DNA of 64,000 nt from Bacteroidales bacterium (GCA_910575495.1 CAJTFS010000001.1:434001-498000); one strand, 5' to 3'. Positions 7,581 to 16,663 are shown, numbered from the stretch's first letter. Numbers and translations are program-made. The notes: generated by a model not told the origin, from the letters alone.

Positions 7581-10445
7581 ATGAAAAAACTCTTTCTGGT
7601 CGACGCCTATGCGTTGATGTTCAAGTACTACTACGCCTTTCTGGGGCGCCCCATGCGCAACCGCACGGGCATGAACACCTCCGTGGTGTTCGGTTTCGTG
7701 AAGTTCCTGCGCGACATTCTCAAGCGCGAGCACCCCGATCTGCTGGGTGTCGCTTTCGACCCCAAGGGAGGCAGTTTCCGGCGCGAAATCTTCACCGACT
7801 ACAAGGCCAACCGGGCCGAGACGCCCGAAGACATCATCCTCTCGGTGCCCTACGTCAAACGGGTGCTGGAGGCGATGTGCATCCCCGTTCTGGAGGTTGC
7901 CGGCTACGAAGCCGACGACGTTATCGGCACCCTCTCGCAGAAAGGTGCCGCGGCCGGCTACGAGGTCTTCATGGTGACGCCCGACAAGGACTACGGTCAG
8001 CTCGTGCGCGACAACTGCAAGATATACAAGCAGAAAGGCACCGACGGCATCGAAATCGTCGACTGCGAGGCCATCCGCGAAAAATACGGCATCGACGACC
8101 CGGTGCTCGTACGCGACATTCTCGCCCTGTGGGGCGACGCCTCGGACAACATCCCCGGTGTGCCCGGCATCGGCGAAAAGAGCGCCTGCAAGCTGGTCCG
8201 GGAGTGGGGCACGGTCGAAAACATCCTCGACAACGCGGACAAGATACCCGGCAAGCAGGGCGAGAAGATCGCCGCCTGGGGCGACAAACTGCGCCTGGCC
8301 AAGCGGCTGACGACCATCTGCCTCGATGTGCCCATCGAGTTCCGCGAGGAGGAGCTGACCATGTGCGAACCCCATCTCGACGATCTGCGGGCCTTGTTCG
8401 CCGAGCTCGATTTCAAACTCTTCCTCAACGACCTGACCAACCTTGCGCCGGCCGATCCGCTCACCGATGTTCCCCGGCAGGAGGCGCAGCGGCAGCTGGC
8501 CGAAATGGCGCGCGCCAAGTCGGCGGCGGCCAAAAAGGCGGCTCTGGCAGGCCAGGGCGATCTCTTCGGCGGCCCGACGGAACCCGCTCCGACGACGGTC
8601 GAAATGCTCGTGCCGGTCGAACCCGAAGTGCCGCAGTTCCGCACGGCACTCGACACGCCCCATGTTTATACGCTCGTCGAGACGGCCGACCATCTGCGCG
8701 AGGTGGTGGCCGAGGTGGCGAAGTATCCCGAATTCTGTTTCGATACCGAGACTACGGGTCTCGACATCTTCACCGACCGCATCGTGGGGCTCTCGCTTGC
8801 CGTCAAACCCCATGAAGCATGGTACGTCTCCTTCACGGAGGAGTGTACGGCCGAGTTCGCCGCCATCGTCAAGCCGCTGTTCGAGAACGGGAAGATCGCC
8901 AAGATCGGTCAGAACATCAAGTTCGACTGGATGGTGCTGCGGCGCCTGGGCATCGTGGTGCGGGGCCGCAAGTACGACACCATGATCCTCCACTACCTGC
9001 TCGACCCCGAGTCGCGCCACGGCATGAACGCCCTGTCGGAGCGCTATCTGGAGTACCGGCCCATCGAGATCGAAACGCTCATCGGCAAGGGCTCCAAGCA
9101 GCTCACGATGGACCTGGTGAACATCGAGCGCGTCAAGGAGTATGCCGCCGAGGACGCCGACGTGACCCTGCAGCTCAAGCACAAGCTCTTTCCGATGATC
9201 GAAGAGATGGGGCTCACGCAGCTCTATTTCGAGGTCGAGGAGCCGATGATCGAGGTGCTGGCCGACATCGAGATGGCCGGCGTGCGCATCGACACCCCGG
9301 CGCTGGAGGAGTTCGGCGTGGAGCTGAGCCGGCGTCTGGCCGAGCTGGAGAACGAGATACGCACCGAAGCGGGCGAAGCGTCGCTCAACATCAATTCGGC
9401 GCGGCAGCTGGGCGAGGTGCTTTTCGGCAAGATGCGCATCGCCGAGAAACCCAAGATGACGCGCACCAAGCAGTTCTGTACCGACGAGGAGTATCTTCAG
9501 ACGTTCGCGCGCAAACACCGCATCGTCGATCTGATCCTCGAATACCGCGGTGTCAAGAAACTGCTTTCTACCTATGTCGAGGCGCTGCCCCAGCTGGTCA
9601 ACCGTGTCACGGGGCGCATCCACACCTCGTTCAACCAGGCCGTCACGGCCACCGGGCGTCTCTCGTCGGCCAATCCCAACCTGCAGAACATTCCGGTGCG
9701 CGAGGAGATGGGCCGCCGCATCCGCAAGGCCTTCATCCCGACGGACAGCGATCATGTGCTGCTCTCGGCCGACTACAGCCAGGTGGAGCTGCGTCTGATG
9801 GCCCATCTGGCGGACGACGAGTCGCTTATTTCGGCTTTCGAGCACGGCGAGGACATCCATGCCGCCACGGCCGCCCGTCTTTTCGGCAAGACGCTCGACG
9901 AGGTGACCCCCGAGGAGCGCCGCCGCGCCAAGACGGCCAATTTCGGCATCATCTACGGCATTTCGGCTTTCGGTCTGAGCCAGCGGCTCGAAATCCCCCG
10001 CAAGGAGGCCAAGGAGATCATCGAGGGTTACTTCGCTTCGTATCCCAAGGTGCACGAATACATGGAACGGGTCGTCGAAAAAGCCAAGGAGGAGGGTTTC
10101 GTTTCCACCATCCTGGGCCGCCGCCGCTACCTCAACGACATTGCGTCGCACAATGCTGTGGCCCGCGGTCTGGCCGAGCGCAACGCCGTCAACGCGCCGA
10201 TCCAGGGTTCGGCCGCCGACATCATGAAGATCGCCATGATCGAAGTGCACCGCCGGTTCGCCGCCGAGGGCATCCGTTCGCGCGTCATCCTGCAGGTGCA
10301 CGACGAACTGGTCGTCGACACGCTCCGCTCCGAGCAGGAGCAGGTGGTGCGCATCGTCACCGAGAGCATGGAGCACGCCGCCGACCTCCGGGTGCGCCTC
10401 CTGGTCGACTACGGCATCGGCAACAACTGGCTCGAAGCACACTGA
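7581..10445 (+). CDS. polA: DNA polymerase I
   Basis: The 954-residue protein contains all three Pol I domains: a 5'-3' exonuclease/flap domain (about residues 1-290), a 3'-5' exonuclease and an A-family polymerase. The proofreading domain looks active: FDTETTGLDI (Exo I), GQNIKFDWM (Exo II) and YAAEDADVT (Exo III) keep the DEDDy residues. Polymerase motifs A (DYSQVELRLMAHL), B (RRAKTANFGIIYG) and C (QVHDELVVD) are intact. The start is the ATG of MKKLFLVDAYALMF; the frame is open 202 codons upstream across queD but that is a shadow. Confidence 0.97.
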   Translation: MKKLFLVDAYALMFKYYYAFLGRPMRNRTGMNTSVVFGFVKFLRDILKREHPDLLGVAFDPKGGSFRREIFTDYKANRAETPEDIILSVPYVKRVLEAMCIPVLEVAGYEADDVIGTLSQKGAAAGYEVFMVTPDKDYGQLVRDNCKIYKQKGTDGIEIVDCEAIREKYGIDDPVLVRDILALWGDASDNIPGVPGIGEKSACKLVREWGTVENILDNADKIPGKQGEKIAAWGDKLRLAKRLTTICLDVPIEFREEELTMCEPHLDDLRALFAELDFKLFLNDLTNLAPADPLTDVPRQEAQRQLAEMARAKSAAAKKAALAGQGDLFGGPTEPAPTTVEMLVPVEPEVPQFRTALDTPHVYTLVETADHLREVVAEVAKYPEFCFDTETTGLDIFTDRIVGLSLAVKPHEAWYVSFTEECTAEFAAIVKPLFENGKIAKIGQNIKFDWMVLRRLGIVVRGRKYDTMILHYLLDPESRHGMNALSERYLEYRPIEIETLIGKGSKQLTMDLVNIERVKEYAAEDADVTLQLKHKLFPMIEEMGLTQLYFEVEEPMIEVLADIEMAGVRIDTPALEEFGVELSRRLAELENEIRTEAGEASLNINSARQLGEVLFGKMRIAEKPKMTRTKQFCTDEEYLQTFARKHRIVDLILEYRGVKKLLSTYVEALPQLVNRVTGRIHTSFNQAVTATGRLSSANPNLQNIPVREEMGRRIRKAFIPTDSDHVLLSADYSQVELRLMAHLADDESLISAFEHGEDIHAATAARLFGKTLDEVTPEERRRAKTANFGIIYGISAFGLSQRLEIPRKEAKEIIEGYFASYPKVHEYMERVVEKAKEEGFVSTILGRRRYLNDIASHNAVARGLAERNAVNAPIQGSAADIMKIAMIEVHRRFAAEGIRSRVILQVHDELVVDTLRSEQEQVVRIVTESMEHAADLRVRLLVDYGIGNNWLEAH

Positions 10446-10449
10446 GTAT

Positions 10450-10657
10450 AAAGTGAAAAGTATAAGGTGAAAGGTGAAAAGCGAAAGGGATTTTTACAAG
10501 CATCATCCATGTTTCTCCGTAGCGATACTCCTTGTCGGCAAGACTTGCCGGCCGGTGCCGAAACAGACTTCATGATAGCCTGCGGCGGCTTCCATTCTCA
10601 CTTGCTCGCAAGGTTTACCTTTAACTTTTCACCTCTCACCTTTCACCTTTCACCTCC
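10450..10657. repeat. Intergenic segment bounded by inverted GTGAAAR-type repeats
   Basis: Between polA and the next gene, tandem heptamers of the GTGAAAG/GTGAAAA type (10450-10489) face their complement (about 10621-10657, TTTCACC repeats). Between them lies TACTCCTTGTCGGCAAG with a small hairpin (CGGCAAG/CTTGCCG) and ACTTGCTCGCAAGGTTT, which resembles the shoulders of the hairpin-promoter family. I see no gene. Confidence 0.55.
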
Positions 10658-10664
10658 CAACAAG

Positions 10665-12218
10665 ATGTCCCGCCAACTGACCCTCATCCTCACGCCCCGC
10701 GAAGCGGCCGACGCGAAGACCTATACCACGCTCGCGGCCCGGCGCATGGGTGTCTCCGAGCGCGACATCGCCCTGGTGCGGGTCGTCAAACGCTCGATCG
10801 ACGCACGAAGGGGTGCGCCCAAGGTCAACCTTACGCTCGAAATCTACGTGGACGGCGAACCCGAACCGGCCCCCGTCCGGTTCGACTACCCCTCGGTCGC
10901 GGGCCGTACGCCCGTGGTTATCGTGGGTGCCGGACCTGCCGGACTGTTCGCTGCTCTGCGGCTGATCGAGCTGGGCCTGCGCCCCGTGCTGCTGGAGCGC
11001 GGCCGCGACGTTTCGGCCCGCAAGGTCGACATTGCGCAGATCAACCGCAACGGACGCGTCGACCCCGATTCCAACTACGCTTTCGGCGAGGGCGGCGCCG
11101 GCACTTTTTCCGACGGCAAGCTCTTCACCCGCAGCAAGAAGCGCGGCGACTACAACAAGGCGCTGCAAACGCTGGTTTTCCACGGCGCCACGCCCGAGAT
11201 CCTCTACGAGGCCCATCCGCACATCGGCACCGACAAACTCCCGGGTATCATCCGCAACATCCGCCGCACGATCGTCGATGCCGGCGGCGAAGTGCTTTTC
11301 GGCCGCCGCGTCACCGGTCTGGAGATCAAGGGCGACCGCATCGTCGGCGTACGGTGCGGCGACGAACCGATCGAGGGTGCCGCCGTGGTGCTGGCAACGG
11401 GCCATTCGGCCCGCGACATCTACGAGCTGCTGCATCGTTGCGGCGTGGAGATCGAGGCCAAGCCGTTCGCCATGGGCGTGCGCATCGAGCATCCGCAGGC
11501 GCTTATCGACTCGATCCAGTATCGTTGCGAACGGCGCGGCGACTATCTTCCCGCGGCCTCCTATTCGCTTGTCAGCCAGGAGGGCGGACGCGGCGTCTAC
11601 TCGTTCTGCATGTGTCCCGGCGGCTTCATCGTACCGGCCATGACCGACGCCGCGCAGTCGGTGGTCAACGGCATGTCGCCCAGCGGCCGGAGTTCGCCCT
11701 ATGCCAATTCGGGCATCGTGACCGAGGTGCGGCCGGCCGATTTCGAACATCTGCGCGCCGAGTGGGGCGAGCTGGCCGGTCTGAAGTTCCAGCAGCAGTT
11801 CGAGGAGCTTGCGCGGCAGAACGGCGGCGAGCATCAGATCGCCCCGGCACAGCGCGTCGCCGACTTCGTGGCCGGCCGGGCCAGCGCCACGCTTCCGGCC
11901 ACGTCCTACATTCCGGGCATCGCTCCCTCGCGGCTCGACCGCTGGATGCCGGCGTTCATCGCCGACGGCCTGCGTGCCGGGCTGGCTACCTTCGGGCGCC
12001 GCATGCGGGGCTTCGTCACGTCGGACGCCGTGGTTGTGGGCGTCGAGTCGCGCACATCGTCGCCCGTGCGCGTGCCGCGCGATCCGCAGACGCTCATGCA
12101 CCCGCGTGTCGCCGGACTTTTCCCCTCGGGCGAGGGGGCCGGTTACGCCGGCGGCATCATCTCCGCCGCCCTCGACGGCGAACGCATCGCCGAAGCCATC
12201 AGAAACTACATTCGCTGA
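10665..12218 (+). CDS. FAD-dependent dehydrogenase of the COG2509 type
   Basis: The 517-residue protein has an N-terminal extension of about 80 residues, then a Rossmann FAD-binding motif (VVIVGAGPAGLFAALRL) and the family signature FGEGGAGTFSDGKL. The C-terminal GEGAGYAGGI motif closes the flavin site. These cytosolic flavoproteins are widespread but their substrate is not known; I do not assign one. The start is the ATG of MSRQLTLIL; the frame is open 66 codons upstream through repeats. It is followed after 5 bases by a GT2 remnant. Confidence 0.85.
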   Translation: MSRQLTLILTPREAADAKTYTTLAARRMGVSERDIALVRVVKRSIDARRGAPKVNLTLEIYVDGEPEPAPVRFDYPSVAGRTPVVIVGAGPAGLFAALRLIELGLRPVLLERGRDVSARKVDIAQINRNGRVDPDSNYAFGEGGAGTFSDGKLFTRSKKRGDYNKALQTLVFHGATPEILYEAHPHIGTDKLPGIIRNIRRTIVDAGGEVLFGRRVTGLEIKGDRIVGVRCGDEPIEGAAVVLATGHSARDIYELLHRCGVEIEAKPFAMGVRIEHPQALIDSIQYRCERRGDYLPAASYSLVSQEGGRGVYSFCMCPGGFIVPAMTDAAQSVVNGMSPSGRSSPYANSGIVTEVRPADFEHLRAEWGELAGLKFQQQFEELARQNGGEHQIAPAQRVADFVAGRASATLPATSYIPGIAPSRLDRWMPAFIADGLRAGLATFGRRMRGFVTSDAVVVGVESRTSSPVRVPRDPQTLMHPRVAGLFPSGEGAGYAGGIISAALDGERIAEAIRNYIR

Positions 12219-12223
12219 ACAAT

Positions 12224-12322
12224 ATGCAACCCAAAGTCAGTGTCATCGTTCCGGTCTACAACGTCGAATGCCATGTCGGGGCCTGCCTGGAATCGCTTCA
12301 CCATTGCGCAAAAAAGAGATGA
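12224..12322 (+). pseudogene. N-terminal remnant of a family 2 glycosyltransferase
   Basis: This 32-codon ORF begins MQPKVSVIVPVYNVE, the classic start of GT-A fold GT2 enzymes, and reaches the CLESL segment. It then ends in HHCAKKR before the nucleotide-binding DDGS motif. It cannot be active. Its stop overlaps the next ATG as ATGA, which suggests an in-frame deletion that removed most of a former operon gene but kept translational coupling to the downstream glycosyltransferase. Confidence 0.7.
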
Positions 12323-13434
12323 TTATGGATGCTCGTTTTCCGATATTTCAGATTTTCGCCTCCGCGACATGGGGCGGCGGCGAGCAGTTCGTCGCCGATC
12401 TTTCGCGCCGTCTGCTGGACGACGGCCGTCCGGTGGTTTTCGTCTCGCGCCGCAGCCGAGCAATCGCCGAGCATACGGCCGACATCGGTGCCCCGCTTCA
12501 CTGCTTGCCGCTCAAGGGGATGCCCGATTTGGTGTCTGCGCTGTTGCTGGCCCGACTGCTATTGCGCTATCGGCCCGAAACAATCCATGTCCACCACTTC
12601 AAAGATGCCTTCACGGCGCTTTATGCGCGGGCTCTTGTCCGGCTTTTCGGCTTTCGGCCGCAGATCGTTCTCACTCGCCATCTTGTCCGTCCGGCCAAAA
12701 GCGGGCGGCTCCACCGGTGGATGTACCGGCGGCTCGACCGGGTGGCGTTCGTTTCGGAGCTGGCCCGGCGTGAGTTCTTTTCGTCGGGCCCGGTACTCGA
12801 TCGGAGCCGGACCACCGTCATCCCCAACAGTTCGCCTGCCGCCCGTACGGAGGGCGAAGCTCCCGACCTGCGGGAACGTTACGGTTTGACACCCGAGATG
12901 CCGGTGTTGCTTTTCTGCGGACGGCTGGCTCCGGAAAAAGGGTGCGACGTACTGCTTCGGGCTTGTGCCCGGCTCGGGGAGGAGCGGCTTTTTGCGTTGT
13001 TCTTTGCCGGTGCGGCTGCCGATACGGGATACCTTGCCGCACTGCGTGCGCAGGCCGCTGCGCTGCCGTCCGGAATGCGGATCGAATTTCTCGGTTTCGT
13101 GCAGCAGGTCGGCGCGCTGCTCGCCCAAGCCGATATTTGCGTGCAGCCATCCGTGGTGGCCGAAGCGGGAAGTCTGACCGTCATCGAAGCGATGCAGGCC
13201 GGTTGTGCCGTGGTGGCGTCGGACAACGGTTCGCAACCCGAGTATGTCGAGGCTGGAAGTACCGGGCTGCTCGTGCCGCCCGGCGATGAAGAGGCGCTTG
13301 CCGATGCTCTGGCCCGGCTTATGGACGATATATCACTGCGCCGGACGATGGGCAAAGCGGCCCGCCGCCGTTTCGACGAAGAGTTTTCCTACGAACGTTT
13401 CTATGCCAAATACCTTGCGCTCTATGATGAATGA
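12319..13434 (+). CDS. Family 4 glycosyltransferase
   Basis: The 371-residue GT-B protein starts MIMDARFPIF and shows WGGGEQF near the N-terminus for the acceptor loop. In the C-terminal half it has LLFCGRLAPEKG and the donor-binding EAGSLTVIEAMQAG (E-x7-E motif). It likely transfers a sugar from an NDP-sugar to a cell-surface glycan or lipid at the inner membrane; donor and acceptor cannot be read from the sequence. It overlaps the GT2 remnant by ATGA and the next GT4 gene by 11 bases, so these genes form one operon. ATG 12325 is an alternative start. Confidence 0.85.
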   Translation: MIMDARFPIFQIFASATWGGGEQFVADLSRRLLDDGRPVVFVSRRSRAIAEHTADIGAPLHCLPLKGMPDLVSALLLARLLLRYRPETIHVHHFKDAFTALYARALVRLFGFRPQIVLTRHLVRPAKSGRLHRWMYRRLDRVAFVSELARREFFSSGPVLDRSRTTVIPNSSPAARTEGEAPDLRERYGLTPEMPVLLFCGRLAPEKGCDVLLRACARLGEERLFALFFAGAAADTGYLAALRAQAAALPSGMRIEFLGFVQQVGALLAQADICVQPSVVAEAGSLTVIEAMQAGCAVVASDNGSQPEYVEAGSTGLLVPPGDEEALADALARLMDDISLRRTMGKAARRRFDEEFSYERFYAKYLALYDE

Positions 13435-14572
13435 ACCTCTTGTAATCGCTTACGATGCCAAGCGCATCACGCATAACGCCACGGGTCTGGGAAACTACGG
13501 GCGCATGATGGTGGAGGCACTGGTGCGTTTCGCACCGCAGAACCGCTATCTGCTTTGCTCGCCCGATCCTGGACGGACCGACTTGCGCGAACGTCTGCCG
13601 CGGGTGGAACAAATCGAATTTCTCTTTCCGAATCCGCCGCGCCGCGGGTTGGGCAAAGCGCTGTGGCGTTCGTTCGGCATCCGGCGCGAACTGCCTCCGG
13701 AAACGGCCCTTTTCCACGGTTTGGCGGCCGAACTTCCGTGCGGATTGCGCAAGGCGGGCGTGAAGTCGGTCGTGACGATTCACGATCTGATCTTCCTCCG
13801 TTATCCGGCCTATTACAAATGGATCGACCGCAAGATTTATACTTATAAATACAAAAAAGCCTGTCGCGAAGCCGACCGTGTCATCGCTATCAGCGAAGCG
13901 ACCAAGCGCGACATCGTGAAGTTCTTCGGCATTGCGCCTGAAAAAATCGACGTAGTTTATCAGGGCTGCGACGAGCAGTTCAAACGCGAGGTTCCGCAGA
14001 CCGCGCTGCAGTCCGTGCGGGCAAAATACGCGTTGCCGCAGCACTATGTATTGACGGTGGGCAGCATCGAGCAGCGCAAAAACTTGCTGCTTGTTGTGCA
14101 GGCGGCGGCCCGGATGGCGGAACCGCCCCATATTGTGGCCGTTGGCCGGCGCACGCCTTACACGGCGCTCGTAGAACGCTACGCCGTCGAGCATGGGCTT
14201 TCGGAGCGGCTGCACATCCATGACAAGGTGGAGTTTGCAGACCTGCCGGCAGTCTATCGCATGGCCGACGCGTTCGTCTATCCTTCGCGTTTCGAAGGGT
14301 TCGGCATTCCGATGATCGAGGCGGCCTGCTGCGGCGTGCCGACCGTCGGAGCCACGGGCTCGTGTCTTGAAGAAGCGGGCGGACCCGGTGCGGCCTATGT
14401 CGACCCTGACGATCCGCAGGCGTTGGCCGACCGGTTGACGGAAATCCTCTCCGACGAATCGCTGCGCCGCCGCATGGTCGACGCGGGCCGCGAATATGTC
14501 GCCCGTTTCGAACCCGAACGAATCACGGCCGACCTGCTGCGGGTTTATCAACGCGTGCTGACTTCCGAATAA
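13424..14572 (+). CDS. Family 4 glycosyltransferase (mannosyltransferase-like)
   Basis: The 382-residue protein is a second GT-B enzyme. It has the N-terminal TGLGNYGRMM motif, TVGSIEQRKNL at the start of the donor domain, and PSRFEGFGIPMIEAACCGVP with the E-x7-E pair. The pattern is typical of mannosyl- or rhamnosyltransferases in O-antigen and capsule loci, but the sugar is not certain. It starts within the previous gene (ATGATGAATGA overlap) and ends 9 bases before the acetyltransferase gene. Confidence 0.87.
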   Translation: MMNEPLVIAYDAKRITHNATGLGNYGRMMVEALVRFAPQNRYLLCSPDPGRTDLRERLPRVEQIEFLFPNPPRRGLGKALWRSFGIRRELPPETALFHGLAAELPCGLRKAGVKSVVTIHDLIFLRYPAYYKWIDRKIYTYKYKKACREADRVIAISEATKRDIVKFFGIAPEKIDVVYQGCDEQFKREVPQTALQSVRAKYALPQHYVLTVGSIEQRKNLLLVVQAAARMAEPPHIVAVGRRTPYTALVERYAVEHGLSERLHIHDKVEFADLPAVYRMADAFVYPSRFEGFGIPMIEAACCGVPTVGATGSCLEEAGGPGAAYVDPDDPQALADRLTEILSDESLRRRMVDAGREYVARFEPERITADLLRVYQRVLTSE

Positions 14573-14581
14573 ATTGCGGCC

Positions 14582-15142
14582 ATGAAAATCACTGCCATCC
14601 CCGGAAAAATATGCCGCGAACTGGCCCATGCCTACGAAGGGCTGGGCCGGCTGGTCATGCGGCCGCTCTTCGCCGCATGCGGCAGAAACGCGGTGTTCTT
14701 TCCTGCGTCGTCCCATTTCAGCTACAAGCATGTTTCGCTCGGGAACAATGTCTATATTGGTCCGGGAGCCTTCATGCTGGCCCATCTGAGTTGCATCCGC
14801 ATCGGCAGCAACACGGCTATCGGGCCCCATGTCACGATCATCGGGGGCGACCACCGTTTCGATCAGGTGGGACGTACCGTCAACGGATTTCCTCCGCCCG
14901 ACAAACTGCCGGAAAACGACCTCGACGTGGAGATCGGCGATGATGTTTGGATCGGCTGCAATGTGACGATTCTCAAAGGGGTGACCGTTGCGCGCGGTAC
15001 GGTGGTGGCGGCCGGGGCGGTGGTGACGAAGAGCTTTCCGCCCTATTCGATTTTGGGCGGCGTGCCGGCCCGGGTCATCGGGCGCCGTTTCACCGACGAA
15101 CAGATCGCCCGGCACGAACGGGTTCAGTATGATGGTAATTAA
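14582..15142 (+). CDS. Hexapeptide-repeat O-acetyltransferase
   Basis: The 186-residue protein is made largely of left-handed beta-helix hexapeptide repeats (IGPGAF, IGSNTA, IGPHVT, IGDDVW, IGCNVT). It has the catalytic His in the GGDHRF segment, as in the WcaF/NodL/maltose acetyltransferase group. It likely acetylates a sugar of the glycan built by the two upstream glycosyltransferases. It is the last gene of this small operon; transcription must end before the RNA gene at 15.27 kb. Confidence 0.88.
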   Translation: MKITAIPGKICRELAHAYEGLGRLVMRPLFAACGRNAVFFPASSHFSYKHVSLGNNVYIGPGAFMLAHLSCIRIGSNTAIGPHVTIIGGDHRFDQVGRTVNGFPPPDKLPENDLDVEIGDDVWIGCNVTILKGVTVARGTVVAAGAVVTKSFPPYSILGGVPARVIGRRFTDEQIARHERVQYDGN

Positions 15143-15236
15143 TTGGTTTCCATCATGTTGATATTCTTGATGAAGCGGTTTCGGAATAGCGTATATTAAA
15201 TTTTATCAAAAAAATTTGAAAAAATTTTAATAAAAA

Positions 15237-15268
15237 CTTGCGCGGTACGATTTTTCGCCTTATCTTTG
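15237..15268 (+). promoter_or_regulatory. Promoter of the candidate orphan RNA
   Basis: CTTG at 15237-15240, 20 bases, and TATCTTTG at 15261-15268 form a consensus promoter, with a very AT-rich stretch just upstream (15190-15236). The next gene on this strand is tRNA-Glu, 1.3 kb away and with its own promoter, so this one is not a leader promoter. Confidence 0.75.
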
Positions 15269-15271
15269 CAG

Positions 15272-15470
15272 TGAAGTTTTAAGGTTCATTTAGGTTAGTA
15301 GTTTTAGGTTGGTTGAGGAGATCGGCAGGTTGTAACGGAAATCCGTTACTAAGACTTCGAGGGCGGTGCTCGTCCGAAAAGTCGAATACCTCCGATTGAC
15401 CCTCGTTTTTCGACGGGGTGGTTCCCGAAGAAAAAAAGGTCCGAGTCTCGTGAGACTCAGGATCTTTTTT
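15272..15470 (+). ncRNA. Candidate orphan structured RNA of about 200 nt
   Basis: The unit starts just after a strong promoter and ends in a terminator hairpin (GAGTCTC-GT-GAGACTC at 15443-15458) with a six-T run at 15465-15470. Inside is a perfect hairpin GTAACGG-AAAT-CCGTTAC (15332-15349). Several longer-range complements follow, for example CGAGGG with CCCTCG and CCGAAAA with TTTTCG. The 5' part holds repeated AGGTT motifs. No ORF with a start fits. Size and layout would suit a housekeeping RNA such as 6S, but I cannot show homology. The flanking gene is on the other strand. Confidence 0.55.
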
Positions 15471-15520
15471 GTTGTCCGTACCCTGTGCCGGCAGGGCGGT
15501 GCGGCGGTTGCCGCTGCGGT

Positions 15521-16258
15521 TTACAACGCTTCCAGTTCCTTGCGGCCGATCTCCACCTCGACGGCGCCGGTGGCGTAGCAGGCGATCTCGTAGGGATTGT
15601 AGATGAAGACCGCACCGTCGGGCGTGATCTTGAAGTTGTCCGTCACGAAGAACATGTCGGGGAAGAATCCCTGTTCCGAGAGCCCCTCGTCGTCGGAGAC
15701 ATCGTATTTCTCGTAGAGCTTCTGCCGGATCAGTTGGCCCAGGGCCTCCATCTTGTCCTCGCCGAAGAAGTCGCCGGCCGTGTATTCGAAGCCGCTGGCG
15801 ATCGAATAGAGGTGGTATTCGGTCGAATAGTTGCCGTGGGCGCCGCCCATGTAGTCCGAGCGGTAGATCGAGTAGCAGAGCAGCGAATCGATCACGTAGC
15901 CCTCGCTCTCGGTCGAAGTGTCGTACTCCATGTCGTGCACCGACGTATAGTCGGGGTCGCCGATCCGCAGTTCCTTGGCGAGCTGTGCGAGCGATTCGTC
16001 CATGCCCTTTTCGGCCGGACCCTCGAAATCCTCCAGATGGAAGAAGTAGTTCGTATTGCTCTGCTCGATGATGCGCAGGGCCTCCGACTTGTCCGCATTG
16101 GCGATCGAGGCGAAACGGTATTCCACCTGGCACGTGCCCAGCGGATGGTTCAGCAGCGTGTCCAGGGTCAGTTGTTCGAAGCGGGGTTTCACGGGGCCGT
16201 TGCAGGCCGTCAGCGCTCCGGCCGCGAGAATCGTCAGGAGAATGCGGGTCGTTTTCAT
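15521..16258 (-). CDS. RsiV-like DUF3298 lipoprotein
   Basis: The 245-residue protein has a lipoprotein signal peptide with lipobox LTAC and the DUF3298/RsiV C-terminal domain. The conserved YMGGAHGNY segment and the DMFFVTDNFKITPDGAVFIY block of that domain are both present. In Bacillus the domain binds lysozyme; in Bacteroidetes such stand-alone lipoproteins have no fixed role, so only an envelope location is assigned. A GC-rich stretch without clear promoter separates it from tRNA-Glu. Confidence 0.8.
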   Translation of the reverse strand: MKTTRILLTILAAGALTACNGPVKPRFEQLTLDTLLNHPLGTCQVEYRFASIANADKSEALRIIEQSNTNYFFHLEDFEGPAEKGMDESLAQLAKELRIGDPDYTSVHDMEYDTSTESEGYVIDSLLCYSIYRSDYMGGAHGNYSTEYHLYSIASGFEYTAGDFFGEDKMEALGQLIRQKLYEKYDVSDDEGLSEQGFFPDMFFVTDNFKITPDGAVFIYNPYEIACYATGAVEVEIGRKELEAL

Positions 16259-16542
16259 GGTTGCGAATGTGTGTATGGGTGCATCGTGTGTTTGCGTTTT
16301 CGGGGCTCGTGCGCCGGTATCTGCGGCCGGCCGGTCTGCTGCGGGGTGCGTCGCTTGATCCCGGATTTTCCGTCCGTCACGCCGGCGATTCGTACCTGCC
16401 GTGCGACTTTACGGCGCAGCCCCGGCGTCCGCATGTCGGACTGCGGTGTCCGGACAAGAGACCGTTTCCTTATGTAAATATAGGCAAAAAGCGGGGAAAA
16501 AGGGTCGGTTGCAGAATTTTTTTGCAGTTTTAACCGATTTTT
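16259..16542. other. Gene-free spacer upstream of tRNA-Glu
   Basis: I see no gene. The last 60 bases turn T-rich and lead into the tRNA promoter. Confidence 0.4.
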
Positions 16543-16574
16543 TTTGCAGATTCGCCAAAACTGCCCTATCTTTG
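16543..16574 (+). promoter_or_regulatory. Promoter of tRNA-Glu
   Basis: TTTG at 16543-16546, 20 bases, TATCTTTG at 16567-16574, 17 bases before the mature tRNA 5' end. Confidence 0.75.
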
Positions 16575-16591
16575 CACCACAAAACTTACTT

Positions 16592-16663
16592 GGTGGATTC
16601 ATCTAAGGGTTAGGATACATGCCTCTCACGCATGACATAGGGGTTCGAATCCCCTATCCACTA
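16592..16663 (+). tRNA. tRNA-Glu (anticodon CUC)
   Basis: The 72 bases fold as a cloverleaf. The 7-bp acceptor GGTGGAT/ATCCACT has a G-U first pair. The anticodon arm is CATGC/GCATG with loop CTCTCAC (CTC anticodon), and the T arm is AGGGG-TTCGAAT-CCCCT. The discriminator base is A and CCA is not encoded. A terminator follows within 10 bases. The last 16 bases and the next base are repeated 171 bp downstream. Confidence 0.95.
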
